Part shown: in pieces, positions 8,277-17,227 of the stretch
Layout of the letters: each line of letters starts with the position of its first letter
Position numbering within the stretch: the stretch's first letter is position 1
DNA from: Nostoc sp. NIES-4103
GTDB taxonomy: Bacteria > Cyanobacteriota > Cyanobacteriia > Cyanobacteriales > Nostocaceae
DNA length: 64,000 nucleotides
NCBI RefSeq assembly: GCF_002368335.1
Contig: NZ_AP018288.1
Coordinates: 7,494,389 to 7,558,388 of the forward strand
Direction: 5' to 3'
The notes under the pieces: model-generated
What the model was told of the DNA's origin: nothing
The model's database searches: none
Seen by the model: the letters and a program-made list of their open reading frames with translations, nothing else
Position numbers and translations under genes: made by a program

Positions 8277-8465
8277 AATAAGCAGCAATTTTTAATACCT
8301 ATTGCGCTAGGTTCCATACTCGTACAGAACTTACGCGAGTACGCAAAACTACACTCTAATTTAGGCAATTCATGAATTGCCGCTACATGAAAATCAGAGT
8401 TTCGACTACTGTTTCCGTAAGTCTTGACTCAATATCCAATTTCCAATGCCCAATGATGCCACATG

Positions 8466-8625
8466 CTCCACTTGGGCAAAGCCCAAGACCCTTACGGGTA
8501 CTCTTCTCCTTCGGAGACGCTAACGCGAACGAGAACCCCTTCGGGGAACGGCAGTTACTCCACTTGGGCAAAGCCCAAGACCCTTCGGGTTCCCCAGTTG
8601 CTCCACTTGGGCAAAGCCCAAGACC
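8466..8625. repeat. three copies of a 25-bp palindromic repeat
   Basis: The 25-bp unit CTCCACTTGGGCAAAGCCCA + AGACC occurs at 8466-8490, 8558-8582 and 8601-8625, each with the palindrome TTGGGC-AAA-GCCCAA. Between copies lie other short palindromes (CTCCTTCGGAG, CCCCTTCGGGG) and a CGCTAACGCG segment, all typical of small dispersed repeats in Nostocales. The block lies at the 3' side of the cyclic-di-GMP gene. It is not a CRISPR array: spacing is irregular (67 and 18 bp) and the spacers are themselves repeats. Confidence 0.75.
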
Positions 8626-8686
8626 GCACTTGACTCACCGTACTGCCTCACCGCAGTGGCTACCCCATGCCCCATGCCCAAATTTC

Positions 8687-11332
8687 TTATCTTTGAACAG
8701 TCATGATTCGTTGATTTTGAAGCACTTCTGTGGCTTTTTCGGCAGAAAGCGGTTTGTAGAACAGAAAACCCTGTACATCTTCACAATTGATAGATTTGAG
8801 AAAATCTAGTTCTTCTGGCTTTTCTACCCCTTCGGCGGTCAGCCTCAATCCTAGACTTCTCGCCAAGGTAACGATCGCCTTGACAATATGAGCGACTCTG
8901 ACATCTGTTGTCAACTGTTGAATGAAAGACTTGTCAATTTTGAGATTGTGGATTGGTAATAGTTGCAAGCGTGAGAGGGAAGAATGACCTGTACCAAAGT
9001 CATCGATTGAAAGATGAACACCCATCTTTTCAAGATTTTGCAACACAGTTCTGGTGAACTCTAAATCTTCAATAGCGGTGGATTCGGTAATTTCTAATTC
9101 TAAAAAATGAGGCTCTAACCTGGTCTGTTCTAAGATTTCAGCTACAGTCTCTACTAGTTTAGGTTGGCGGAACTGTTTAGGAGAGAGATTAACAGCCATT
9201 TTCAAAGGAGGCAATCCTGCCTGTTGCCAGACTTGATTCTGAATACAGGCTGTCCGTAAAACCCATTCACCAATGGGGATAATTAATCCGCTTTCCTCGG
9301 CGATAGGAATAAAAACACTAGGCCCTACTAGTCCCATTTCCGGGTGCTTCCAGCGTAACAGTGCCTCCATACCAGTTATTTCTCCTGTAGCAATGTTAAC
9401 TCGCGGCTGGTAGTACACTGTTAGTTCATTCCTTTCTAGGGCATAGCGCAGACTCTTCTCTAAAGTCAAAAATTCAGGATTTTTGGTACTTAAGCTAGTG
9501 GTATAAAACTGATAGTTATTTCTTCCCTCGTCTTTGGCGTAATACAAAGCTGTATCTGCGTGCTTGATCAAAGTTTCAGTATCAGGACTATGTTCATCTA
9601 GTAGGGAAATGCCAAGGCTAGCACTGACGTAAAGTTCATGACCATCAAGATTAAAGGGATTCTCTAAAGCGTTGAGCATTCTCCAGGCTACTTGAGTAAC
9701 TTCTTCCAAACAATTGATTCGCGGTAGTAGGATAGTAAATTCATCTCCTCCCCAACGGGCAACACTATCCCCACTTCTGAGAGAATCTTTCAATCTTTGA
9801 GCCACCTGTTGCAGGAGTCGGTCTCCTAAACTGTGTCCTAGAGTGTCATTGATGATTTTGAAACGATCCAAATCAAGGAACATTACAGCTAAACTTTCCT
9901 GGTTACGAAGCGCGTTAGGTAAAGCTTTGGAAAGTAGCTCATTAAATAGTAAGCGATTTGGTAATCCAGTCAGCAGATCGTGAAGAGCTTGGTAACGAAT
10001 CTTTTGCTCTACTTGTTGACGTTGCCTAGCACCACTGATACTAGCCGCCATGGTCAACAGCGTAGATTCTTCATGTCTTGACCAGTGGCGTTCTTTGGAA
10101 CAGTCGGCCAAGCCGAGGCATCCCCAGAAATCATCTTCTAAACGCAGAGGCACTAAAAGAAGAGATTGAATACCATCTTTGATGAGCAATTCTTGTTCGG
10201 CTAGAGGAAATTCTCTAGTAATGCCGCTAATGGATTGTCCCTGGGAAAGAGTTGTGTACCAACGTGCTAGTTGAGAGGATTGATAGAGCTGATTCTGCCA
10301 GTGATCTTTAGAATACTCAAGACCAAAGCGTATCCATTCAAATTGGAGGCTGAGTGCCATCTCTCCTGTAACTGGATGAGGATGCTTATTGAAGAGATAG
10401 ACGTGATCCGCCTTGGCAGCTTCGCCCAGCACAGCTAAAGCTTTGTCAATTCCTGTTTCATAATTCATTTCCACTAGCAAATAATTAGCTGCTTCTGCAA
10501 CTGCTTGTAGTAGGCGATCGCGTTGGCGCAGTTCAGCTTCGGCTTGTTTTTGCTCAGTGATATCACGTACAATAAAAGTTCTAATTAAATCACTTTCAGG
10601 AAGACAGTGGACAGATTGTTCAAAAACTTCTTGACCAACTTCCACCTCTCGCACAAAAGGATTTATCTTACGATTCTGTACTGCGCTTAGTAGTCCCGTC
10701 AGGATGGGATGCTGCTTTCCAGTTTCTCTGAGCTTGGGAAACTTGAGAGCTGCGGCAGGATTAAGATATGTTACTGTTCCTTGTAAATCCGTCTCGATAA
10801 TTGGATTAGGAACAAGTTCAGGAAAAGATGCTAAACGAGCTAGTAGAGTTTCACTCGCTCCTTCCCAGCTAGGATCAACAGCTAAGGTTTGAAAACTACT
10901 AACTGGATTTACTGGTTCCGACAGGAAACTAGATAAGTTTTGAGCTTGGGAAGTTTGAGAAAAAGCATTTTCTGAAAGGTTGGCAATGGCGTAATATCTA
11001 GCCTGAGCTTGATTATTGCCAAAAAAAATTACATCACCATGTTTGAGGTTATGAGAGGAACACTTATTACCATTGACTATCAAGCCATTAGTGCTGCTTT
11101 TACCCTTGAAGTTACCATCAATAATCAAAAAGCCATATTGGTCAGTCTCTGGAAGAGTTACCCTTAATAAAATAGCGTGCTGCCTGGATACTGATCGAGA
11201 ACGGAGAACAATAGAGTTCTCAGGATGCCGCCCAAGAGAATAAGTCGTTTCTTGAAGGGGAATCGTTCGCTGCCCTTGCATGTCTTGGACAATCAATAGA
11301 TGGCGTATTTTTTCCCGCTCATTTCCTGCCAT
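8687..11332 (-). CDS. FHA-PAS-GAF-GGDEF-EAL cyclic-di-GMP signalling protein
   Basis: This 881-residue cytosolic protein can in principle make and break cyclic-di-GMP. Domains in order: FHA (about 12-110; YSLGRHPENSIVL, SRQH, SSTNG), which in known cases binds phosphothreonine; PAS (about 165-265, ending IVRDITEQKQAEAEL); GAF (about 275-435); GGDEF (about 445-610) with intact GGDEF at 528-532 and the RxxD inhibitory site (RSGD) five residues before it; and EAL (about 625-880) with EALLRW, NLSPKQF, ELEITES and DDFGTGHS (777-784). Key catalytic motifs look intact in both halves, so neither activity is obviously lost. There is no transmembrane segment or signal peptide. The FHA domain suggests control by a Ser/Thr kinase, of which two are encoded in this window, but no link is shown. 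Confidence 0.93.
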   Translation of the reverse strand: MAGNEREKIRHLLIVQDMQGQRTIPLQETTYSLGRHPENSIVLRSRSVSRQHAILLRVTLPETDQYGFLIIDGNFKGKSSTNGLIVNGNKCSSHNLKHGDVIFFGNNQAQARYYAIANLSENAFSQTSQAQNLSSFLSEPVNPVSSFQTLAVDPSWEGASETLLARLASFPELVPNPIIETDLQGTVTYLNPAAALKFPKLRETGKQHPILTGLLSAVQNRKINPFVREVEVGQEVFEQSVHCLPESDLIRTFIVRDITEQKQAEAELRQRDRLLQAVAEAANYLLVEMNYETGIDKALAVLGEAAKADHVYLFNKHPHPVTGEMALSLQFEWIRFGLEYSKDHWQNQLYQSSQLARWYTTLSQGQSISGITREFPLAEQELLIKDGIQSLLLVPLRLEDDFWGCLGLADCSKERHWSRHEESTLLTMAASISGARQRQQVEQKIRYQALHDLLTGLPNRLLFNELLSKALPNALRNQESLAVMFLDLDRFKIINDTLGHSLGDRLLQQVAQRLKDSLRSGDSVARWGGDEFTILLPRINCLEEVTQVAWRMLNALENPFNLDGHELYVSASLGISLLDEHSPDTETLIKHADTALYYAKDEGRNNYQFYTTSLSTKNPEFLTLEKSLRYALERNELTVYYQPRVNIATGEITGMEALLRWKHPEMGLVGPSVFIPIAEESGLIIPIGEWVLRTACIQNQVWQQAGLPPLKMAVNLSPKQFRQPKLVETVAEILEQTRLEPHFLELEITESTAIEDLEFTRTVLQNLEKMGVHLSIDDFGTGHSSLSRLQLLPIHNLKIDKSFIQQLTTDVRVAHIVKAIVTLARSLGLRLTAEGVEKPEELDFLKSINCEDVQGFLFYKPLSAEKATEVLQNQRIMTVQR

Positions 11333-12420
11333 CGTTCTTCCTCAAGTACTCATGTCTTTAGATATTGCGTTAAAAAATACTGCTGTGGTTCAGTTTTAAC
11401 CTTCAGTCTCCATTTTTTTTAAAGGTAGTCACTTTTATTCATGAAGTAGACCTTTCGCGATCGCCAAGCTAATAAAAGATGCTCAGTTGCGACCTAGTTT
11501 TATCAGTGGAAGTCTTGCTATTTGTGTCACCTGATGTTAAAAAGTTGAAAAACTTTGGACTTTCAGTCACTGTCTTTTGCTTCCATTCTTTCTTAAATAA
11601 CTACAATAATTTCAAACGATTAATATTATACATGGTATAATTGCGGATTTTTTCTCAGATTGGTGGCCAGTGTCAGTGAAATACATTATTAAGCTAATCA
11701 AGATGTATTTTGAACAAATGTTTAGTATTTTTACTGGTAAAGTAATTGCTTTTACAAAAATTTATTATTTGAAATTACTATTAATATAATACCAATTTTT
11801 GATGAAGATGCACCTATAAGACTAACGCCAAACAACTCCCCATAGAAGGAATTATGAATTGCTACTGCGTGAATATAATGTAGCGATAGATAGAATTGAT
11901 ATCAGGTAATTGTGATTATTGGAAAGCAAAATCACAAAATTATGCACACCTGAGTAATCCAGATAAAACTTGTCAAGTAGAAGCGTTGCGATCGCCCATA
12001 AACTTTTTGGATGAAAAGCAAATAGTATTGGGGTTGGTATACTTAGTTCGAGCGATCGCAAATTATAGAGAATATCGGCTATTAGCAGTACTTAAGTAGC
12101 CTGATATACAGCTATCAATAGGTTTTATTCCTCTTAAAATAAACCTGGGCTATGAGCAATATGTTTCTCAGCTATGGCAATTTTTGCAAGGAGGCTTGTG
12201 CAGATTGGTAGCAACCATATAACTCACGATAATTTTTCAGCTTGTTGCTGACTGCTAAAAGTAAAGTTTAGTTTCAAAAAACATTCATCCTCATGCACAT
12301 AGTGTTAACTTATTAATTGAAGCCTCAAGGCTTCCCTGGCAGATCCAACAGCCAAAGTAAACAAGTTAAATTCAATTAAGAGGTAAAAACGCTGTTTCAA
12401 CATCTGTCTCGTCCAATCAA
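11333..12420. other. long gene-poor gap upstream of the cyclic-di-GMP gene
   Basis: About 1.1 kb of AT-rich DNA with several HIP1-like GCGATCGC sites, no convincing gene and no RNA gene I recognise. A frame at 11896-12099 is open for 67 codons but has no recognisable family, ribosome binding site or neighbour context, and is left uncalled. The promoter of the minus-strand cyclic-di-GMP gene should be in the first 150 bp. Confidence 0.4.
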
Positions 12421-12587
12421 AGCAACACCCAACTTGAGCGCTGACATTTCCTCAAACTATTAGTGAAAGGGGGCAATGCAACTGGTTGTTTAACACAATA
12501 TTAAGTGTTTATCAACTCAGTTTAACCCTGTGGTTAGTTTGATAATCCGAGGAAATTAATTAAGCGGATGTAAAGTTGGGTGTTGCT
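12421..12587. mobile_element. 167-bp MITE with perfect 15-bp terminal inverted repeats
   Basis: AGCAACACCCAACTT at 12421-12435 is repeated in perfect inverted orientation at 12573-12587. Just inside the ends a further partly matching inverted segment (ATTTCCTC on the left, GAGGAAAT on the right) extends the symmetry. There is no coding frame inside. No obvious target duplication was seen in the flanks. Its ends are unrelated to the ACTTACGCA family, so a second transposase family must have mobilised it. Confidence 0.65.
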
Positions 12588-12654
12588 GTTTTAATAAGGT
12601 AACATCCATAAATCAATACAGGATTCAAGAACTAAAAAAGCCAACTTCAAGGCA

Positions 12655-14454
12655 TTAAAAAGGATTGTAAACTAAAGAAAAATACACTCCATCTTCCTGC
12701 AATGATTTTCCGTCGGATTCTGCGGATATTAAAGGAATGCCCCAATCAAGACGAGCGCTGAAGCGATCGCCTTGTGACCAGCGCAAACCAAGACCAACAG
12801 AAGCTAGAGTATTAGGGTCTGGATTTGGGGCTGAATTATTCCAGGCAACACCGAAATCTACGAATGGTGCTAATTTGATAATACTATCTGTTTCAGGCAA
12901 GCGGAGAATTGGTATTTGCACTTCAGCAGAAGCAAAAGTGCCATTATCCGTCAATAATAAATCTTGACGATAGCCCCGAATACTGTCCAAACCACCCAAG
13001 CCGAACTGCTCTAAAGGTAACAGGGAAGTCGATGATATTTGCGTGTTAGCACGTAAAAGCAATAAAGTATCAGGAGCTAAAAGACGCGCCCACTGTGCTT
13101 GACCCTGCCATGCGAAAAAGCGGCTATCAGGGCGGACTGAGTTAATTGTAGCATTAAATGCGCCTGTACCTAAATTGAATTGAGAACGCAGGGCAATAAC
13201 TTCCCGGCTGTTACGAGATGTCCATTCCTGAAAAAACCGTAACGCAGATATACGCGTGCGCCCCTCGTCATCAGCACCCAAGGAAGGAAAAGGTATGCGA
13301 TCGCCATCGATATAAGAGGCTTCGCTTTCCCTTCGAGAAGCTGTGATACCAAGGGCAAATTCTTGTCTAGGAGTTTGAACAATTGGCTGGCGGAATGTTA
13401 GTTCATAGTAGCGAGAAGAAGATTCAATATCTAGGACATTAAAAGGACGTTCGATCACATCGCTCCATGAAGTGCCAAAGTAAAACGAGAGCGTTCCGTT
13501 ATAAGGATTGATGGGCAATGTATAGCTAGTATCTAAGGCGTTGCTACCATCAGTGTTAGTGTAGCTGAGACTCAAACCATCTCCTAGTCCTAACAAGTTG
13601 GCTTCATTGACTTGTAGCCGCCGTCGAAAACTACCAACACTTGGCGATCGCCCATTATCGAGAACTACTTGGGTACTGAAGGATTTTGCTTCTGCAATCT
13701 TGACTTCTAGCACACTTGCACCAGGGCGTGAACCAGCAGACAATTCAGCATTAACGCTTTCAATCAAAGGATTAAGTTGCAACAATTGCAGCGCTTCTAA
13801 AAGACGCTCTCGATTGAGAGGTGCTGAGGTAGCAATTTTGAGGCGACTACGTACATAATTAGGGTTTAGTCGCCTAGTGCCAGTGATTTGGATATCTTCT
13901 AATTTTCCTTCAACCACCTGAATTGTGATCACACCAGACTTAATTATTTGAGGTGGGATATAAGCACCAGAAGTAATGTAGCCCTTTTGCAGGTATAAAT
14001 TGGTAATTTGCGATCGCGCTTGAAAAAGTTCGGTAAGAGAGATGGGTCTTTTGGTAAATTGCTCAGTAACTTTGGCTAACTCTTCGGGACTAAATACTGT
14101 ACTGCCAACAACTTCAAACCGTTCCACAGTAATAGTTAGGGGAATTTTGCCAGATGATGGCGGCTCATCAGGTGTAGGAGTTGGAGTTGAGGGTGGAAGT
14201 AGTTCTGCTGGTGGGGGAAGTTGTTGTGGTAGTTCGGGTGAGGGTTGAGGAGAAGGCAAAGCTGGTTGAATATCTTGCGGTGGCACATCTGACGGTGATG
14301 GAACTTGCTGCGACAAGATAAAATTGTTGCTAGCTAATTGCGTAGTATTAAGCGCTTGGGCTTGTAACGTCCCAGTCGTGACGCTGCTAAGAAACACAAA
14401 TATACTCAGCGGTAAGCAGGACACTGCAAGGGTCTGAGAGTATTTTTCAATCAT
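12655..14454 (-). CDS. TpsB/ShlB-type outer-membrane secretion protein (POTRA + barrel)
   Basis: This 599-residue protein belongs to the two-partner secretion transporters (ShlB/FhaC/HecB). These sit in the outer membrane and thread a TpsA exoprotein to the surface. An N-terminal hydrophobic segment (CLPLSIFVFLSSVTTG) serves as signal peptide. It is followed by a proline-rich linker of about 50 residues, a POTRA_2 domain (VERFEVVGSTVFSPEEL, then YLQKGYITSGAYIPPQ, near 105-185), a second POTRA-like stretch and the barrel. The conserved loop-6 motif appears as IRGYRQD, and the chain ends in phenylalanine (FSLVYNPF), the usual barrel signal. No TpsA-like large adhesin gene is adjacent, so its cargo must be encoded elsewhere or it acts more generally. 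Confidence 0.9.
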   Translation of the reverse strand: MIEKYSQTLAVSCLPLSIFVFLSSVTTGTLQAQALNTTQLASNNFILSQQVPSPSDVPPQDIQPALPSPQPSPELPQQLPPPAELLPPSTPTPTPDEPPSSGKIPLTITVERFEVVGSTVFSPEELAKVTEQFTKRPISLTELFQARSQITNLYLQKGYITSGAYIPPQIIKSGVITIQVVEGKLEDIQITGTRRLNPNYVRSRLKIATSAPLNRERLLEALQLLQLNPLIESVNAELSAGSRPGASVLEVKIAEAKSFSTQVVLDNGRSPSVGSFRRRLQVNEANLLGLGDGLSLSYTNTDGSNALDTSYTLPINPYNGTLSFYFGTSWSDVIERPFNVLDIESSSRYYELTFRQPIVQTPRQEFALGITASRRESEASYIDGDRIPFPSLGADDEGRTRISALRFFQEWTSRNSREVIALRSQFNLGTGAFNATINSVRPDSRFFAWQGQAQWARLLAPDTLLLLRANTQISSTSLLPLEQFGLGGLDSIRGYRQDLLLTDNGTFASAEVQIPILRLPETDSIIKLAPFVDFGVAWNNSAPNPDPNTLASVGLGLRWSQGDRFSARLDWGIPLISAESDGKSLQEDGVYFSLVYNPF

Positions 14455-14715
14455 GGCACTAGATTAGTTTCAATGAGAAACTAGGCGATATACGGTAACT
14501 GCTTCAGATGTAAATACTACTTGATCCCTTGTTAGTAAAGTTGATATTTTCCACAAATAAGTAGGTAAATATAAAATTTTTAACCGCAGAGGCGCAGAGA
14601 ACACAGAGATAGAAGTGAATCAAATTGGATTGCCATAGCACATATTTTTCTTCTTCTTATACCCTGCACGCTGCACTCTAAATTTTATTCACTCGTCCAT
14701 TAGTTAGATTACTAG

Positions 14716-14757
14716 ATTTCAGATGTCGCCTCGTTAGTCAGAGGACACATCTGAAAT
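14716..14757. other. long hairpin in the gap between the TpsB and DUF2267 genes
   Basis: An 11-bp perfect outer stem (ATTTCAGATGT at 14716-14726, ACATCTGAAAT at 14747-14757) encloses a 4-bp inner stem (CCTC/GAGG). It lies in the 500-bp gap between two divergent genes. That gap otherwise holds only a GCAGAGGCGCAGAGAACACAG-type dispersed repeat near 14585. Function unknown; it could be the RNA stem of a small transcript or a degenerate mobile element. Confidence 0.4.
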
Positions 14758-14952
14758 GGTTTTCTATGATCAGTTAATAAACTAAAAGACAGCACTAATA
14801 CCAATTCGTAATTCGTAATTAAGAAATTCAGGTATAGTCTGGGTTTCGGCAAAGCGAATGTGTTGCCGGATTTTAGAGAATTGGTATAAGAACTCATTGA
14901 CTAGCATCAGCAACCATAAAAAGTCATGCATTGAGACAAATCTGGAGGGAAA

Positions 14953-15360
14953 ATGCAACACGATGAGTTTATTGGACAGGTACAAAATCGTGCCCACCTG
15001 AGTTCACGGGGTGATGCAGAAGTCGCAACCCGTGCTACTTTAGAAACTTTGGCTGAACGGTTAGCTGGAGATGAACCTTTCAATGCGGCCGCCCAACTTC
15101 CTAGAGGGATTGCAAATTATTTACAACACGAATACGCAGGTATGGGAACACGCTTCTCATTAGATGAATTTTTTCAGCGAGTCAGTCAACGGGAAGGTGT
15201 AGAATTGCCAAATGCTGTTTATCATGCCCGCGTAGTAATTGAGGTATTGAGAGAGGCTATTAGCCCAGGCGAAATCAATGATATTCGCTCTCAACTGCCA
15301 TCGGAATATAATGCATTATTTGACGCAGGAAGCCGAGGAGGAATGCGTGCTAATGCGTAA
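14953..15360 (+). CDS. DUF2267 family protein
   Basis: This 135-residue cytosolic, helical protein matches the DUF2267 pattern: MQHDEFIGQVQNRAHLSSRGDAE at the start, RATLETLAERLAGDEPFNAAAQLP, then FFQRVSQREGV and the closing INDIRSQLPSEYNALF. The biochemical role of the family is unknown to me; members often accompany stress genes and phosphoribosyltransferase-like genes, as here. A strong GGAGGG ribosome binding site (about 14942-14947) supports ATG 14953. The next gene begins 38 bp downstream on the same strand with its own AGGAG, so the pair is probably one operon. Confidence 0.85.
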   Translation: MQHDEFIGQVQNRAHLSSRGDAEVATRATLETLAERLAGDEPFNAAAQLPRGIANYLQHEYAGMGTRFSLDEFFQRVSQREGVELPNAVYHARVVIEVLREAISPGEINDIRSQLPSEYNALFDAGSRGGMRANA

Positions 15361-15398
15361 AGACTGTTTTCTGTAATAACTAGCAGGAGCTGAACACC

Positions 15399-16091
15399 AT
15401 GCTATTTCAAGACCGAACAGCGGCGGGTCAATTTTTGGCTGGAGAGTTAGCAAATTATGCTAACCTTCCAGATGTGGTGGTGTTAGCTTTACCTAGAGGT
15501 GGTGTACCCGTCGCCTTTGAAGTTGCTCAAGCATTAAATGCTACTTTAGATGTGCTTGTAGTTCGCAAATTGGGTGTACCCAACGATCAAGAATTGGCAA
15601 TGGGAGCGATCGCGCCATTCGGTGTACAAGTTCTTAATCAAGATATTGTAAATCAACTTAATATCTCTGATGAAGTAATTACGCGAATTGCACAGCAAGA
15701 ACGAGAGGAACTAGAGCGACGCGAAAGACTTTATCGAGGCGATCGCCCCATTCCAGAGTTACGGGGACACACAGTCATTTTGGTAGATGATGGTTTAGCA
15801 ACAGGTGCAACCATGTGGGCTGCTGTGGTGGCGTTACAAAAACAAGAACCTGCTTCTATCGTTGTGGCTGTCCCAGTGGCCGCGACTGAAACCTACGAAG
15901 ATTTGCAAGGTAAGGTAGAAAAAGTTATCTGCTGTGCCACACCCAAGCCTTTTTATAGTGTAGGTGGTTGGTACGAAAAATTTCCACAAACCACAGATGA
16001 AGAAGTTCGTCAGCTACTGGCAAAAGCAAAAAAGATTGACGACTTACACATGCTAGATAAATCAAAACTTGGGGCTGGGTATGGGGCATAG
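15399..16091 (+). CDS. phosphoribosyltransferase-domain protein
   Basis: This 230-residue protein has a type-I phosphoribosyltransferase fold. It shows LALPRGGVPVAFEVA near the N-terminus and the PRPP loop VILVDDGLATGATM at about residues 126-139. Stand-alone members with DRTAAG at the start and VGGWYEKFPQTTDEEV near the end are common in cyanobacteria; their substrate is not established, and they are unlike the dedicated purine or pyrimidine salvage enzymes. The last residues (LDKSKLGAGYGA) are encoded at the edge of a GGGCATA tandem repeat, so the natural C-terminus may have been altered by repeat growth. It is probably co-transcribed with the DUF2267 gene. Confidence 0.85.
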   Translation: MLFQDRTAAGQFLAGELANYANLPDVVVLALPRGGVPVAFEVAQALNATLDVLVVRKLGVPNDQELAMGAIAPFGVQVLNQDIVNQLNISDEVITRIAQQEREELERRERLYRGDRPIPELRGHTVILVDDGLATGATMWAAVVALQKQEPASIVVAVPVAATETYEDLQGKVEKVICCATPKPFYSVGGWYEKFPQTTDEEVRQLLAKAKKIDDLHMLDKSKLGAGYGA

Positions 16092-16111
16092 GGCATAGGG
16101 CATAGGGCATA
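16084..16111. repeat. STRR, four GGGCATA units overlapping a stop codon
   Basis: Four tandem copies of the heptamer GGGCATA. The first copy contains the last codon and TAG stop of the phosphoribosyltransferase gene, so repeat expansion abuts the reading frame directly. Confidence 0.8.
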
Positions 16112-16284
16112 GTGGAGTAAAAAATCAATGCCCCATGACCTATTCCTGATCTCAACAACAATCTAGCTGGGTAAGTCCAGAGATTGATTAGCCATTATTG
16201 ACTTTTTCAGATGGTCTAATATGAATTCTATAAAAGAGGGCAACAGATACAAATCACGAAACTCCTGCTAAATTTAATTTTTTT

Positions 16285-16312
16285 AATTACGAATTACGAA
16301 TTACGAATTACG
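16285..16312. repeat. STRR, four AATTACG units
   Basis: Four perfect tandem copies of AATTACG end 49 bp before the small gene at 16362. This is the same repeat class as the other heptamer arrays, but with a different unit. Confidence 0.8.
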
Positions 16313-16361
16313 AATTGGTATAACTTCTGTACTTTAACCTATTTAACAAACAATAGTAACT

Positions 16362-16562
16362 ATGAATTTACAAGTTTATGAATTGAAACAAACCGCATCC
16401 CAATTGTTAGCAGCTATGCTATCTAATCCTCATATTTATTCACAGGTTAGTGATGAGGGAGGCTATGGAAAAATGGAACAACAATTGATTTTGATTGCTG
16501 TTGAGATGGCTGAAAGTTTAATTCAGCATATCGAAAATGCACATCCTCAAAGTGAACCGTAA
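16362..16562 (+). CDS. small hypothetical protein
   Basis: A 66-residue frame starting MNLQVYELKQTASQLLAAML and ending ESLIQHIENAHPQSEP. Composition is that of a small soluble helical protein, with no signal peptide, cysteine motif or membrane segment. I do not recognise the family with certainty. It is preceded by a tandem repeat and has no strong ribosome binding site. It is included because codon use and amino-acid composition look protein-like and no overlapping gene explains the frame. Confidence 0.5.
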   Translation: MNLQVYELKQTASQLLAAMLSNPHIYSQVSDEGGYGKMEQQLILIAVEMAESLIQHIENAHPQSEP

Positions 16563-16822
16563 TTAAACCAGAAAAACTAATTTGATGATTTGGCGATCGC
16601 TGTTGATAATATTAATACAAGTACGAGTGTAAAAGACAACGAAATTAAATGAATATCCGCGATTGCTCTGATCAGAAAACAACTAATATAGAAGCATAAT
16701 ATTTCTGAAAGACCAAGTTGGAACTATCAGCTTGATGTAAGATATTGTTAATTTTTATAAAAACTATTTAACTACCATACTAGAATTTAGGAAGTAGCAA
16801 TTTTTCCTAAAAATCATCTCCA

Positions 16823-17227
16823 ATGCCACAGTTAACCATTGAAATCTCAGACGAGCTTGCCCAACGTCTAGAGCCGTTTCAAAATCAACTTTCTGAACTG
16901 CTGACTCGCTTAATAACTATAAACTTGCTTGATGATACTGCTTCTAATGTTGTCGCTAGTTCAACACACCCATCGCCTATTTATTTAGAGGTATTAGATT
17001 TTTTAGTCACTCGCCCCACCTATGAGCAAATTTTAGCATTCAAGGTTTCTGAGCGATCGCAAGCTCAGTTACGAACATTACTTGAGAAAAACCGTGACGG
17101 CAATTTAAGTCCCTCCGAGACTGCTGAATTAAACTTGTTTGAACAACTTGATGCTTTGATGACTATGCTGAAAGCCAGAGCCTACTCCGTCATCAAAACT
17201 GCTTCGGATAGTTCAAACTTGGCATGA
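16823..17227 (+). CDS. hypothetical partner of the HNH endonuclease
   Basis: This 134-residue protein begins LTIEISDELAQRLEPFQNQL, a strand-helix start reminiscent of small regulatory or antitoxin-like proteins. It continues with a helical region (ISERSQAQLRTLL-type and LSPSETAELNLFEQLDAL). Its stop overlaps the start of the HNH gene by 4 nt (ATGA), so the two are translated together. I recall similar pairs in other cyanobacteria but no experimentally assigned role. It could be a regulator or folding partner of the nuclease; a toxin-antitoxin function is only an inference from the layout. Confidence 0.7.
   Translation: MPQLTIEISDELAQRLEPFQNQLSELLTRLITINLLDDTASNVVASSTHPSPIYLEVLDFLVTRPTYEQILAFKVSERSQAQLRTLLEKNRDGNLSPSETAELNLFEQLDALMTMLKARAYSVIKTASDSSNLA

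Noticed and set aside
11896..12099. 67-codon plus-strand frame in the large gap
   Set aside because: No ribosome binding site, no family resemblance and an opposing frame of similar length; kept as uncalled.
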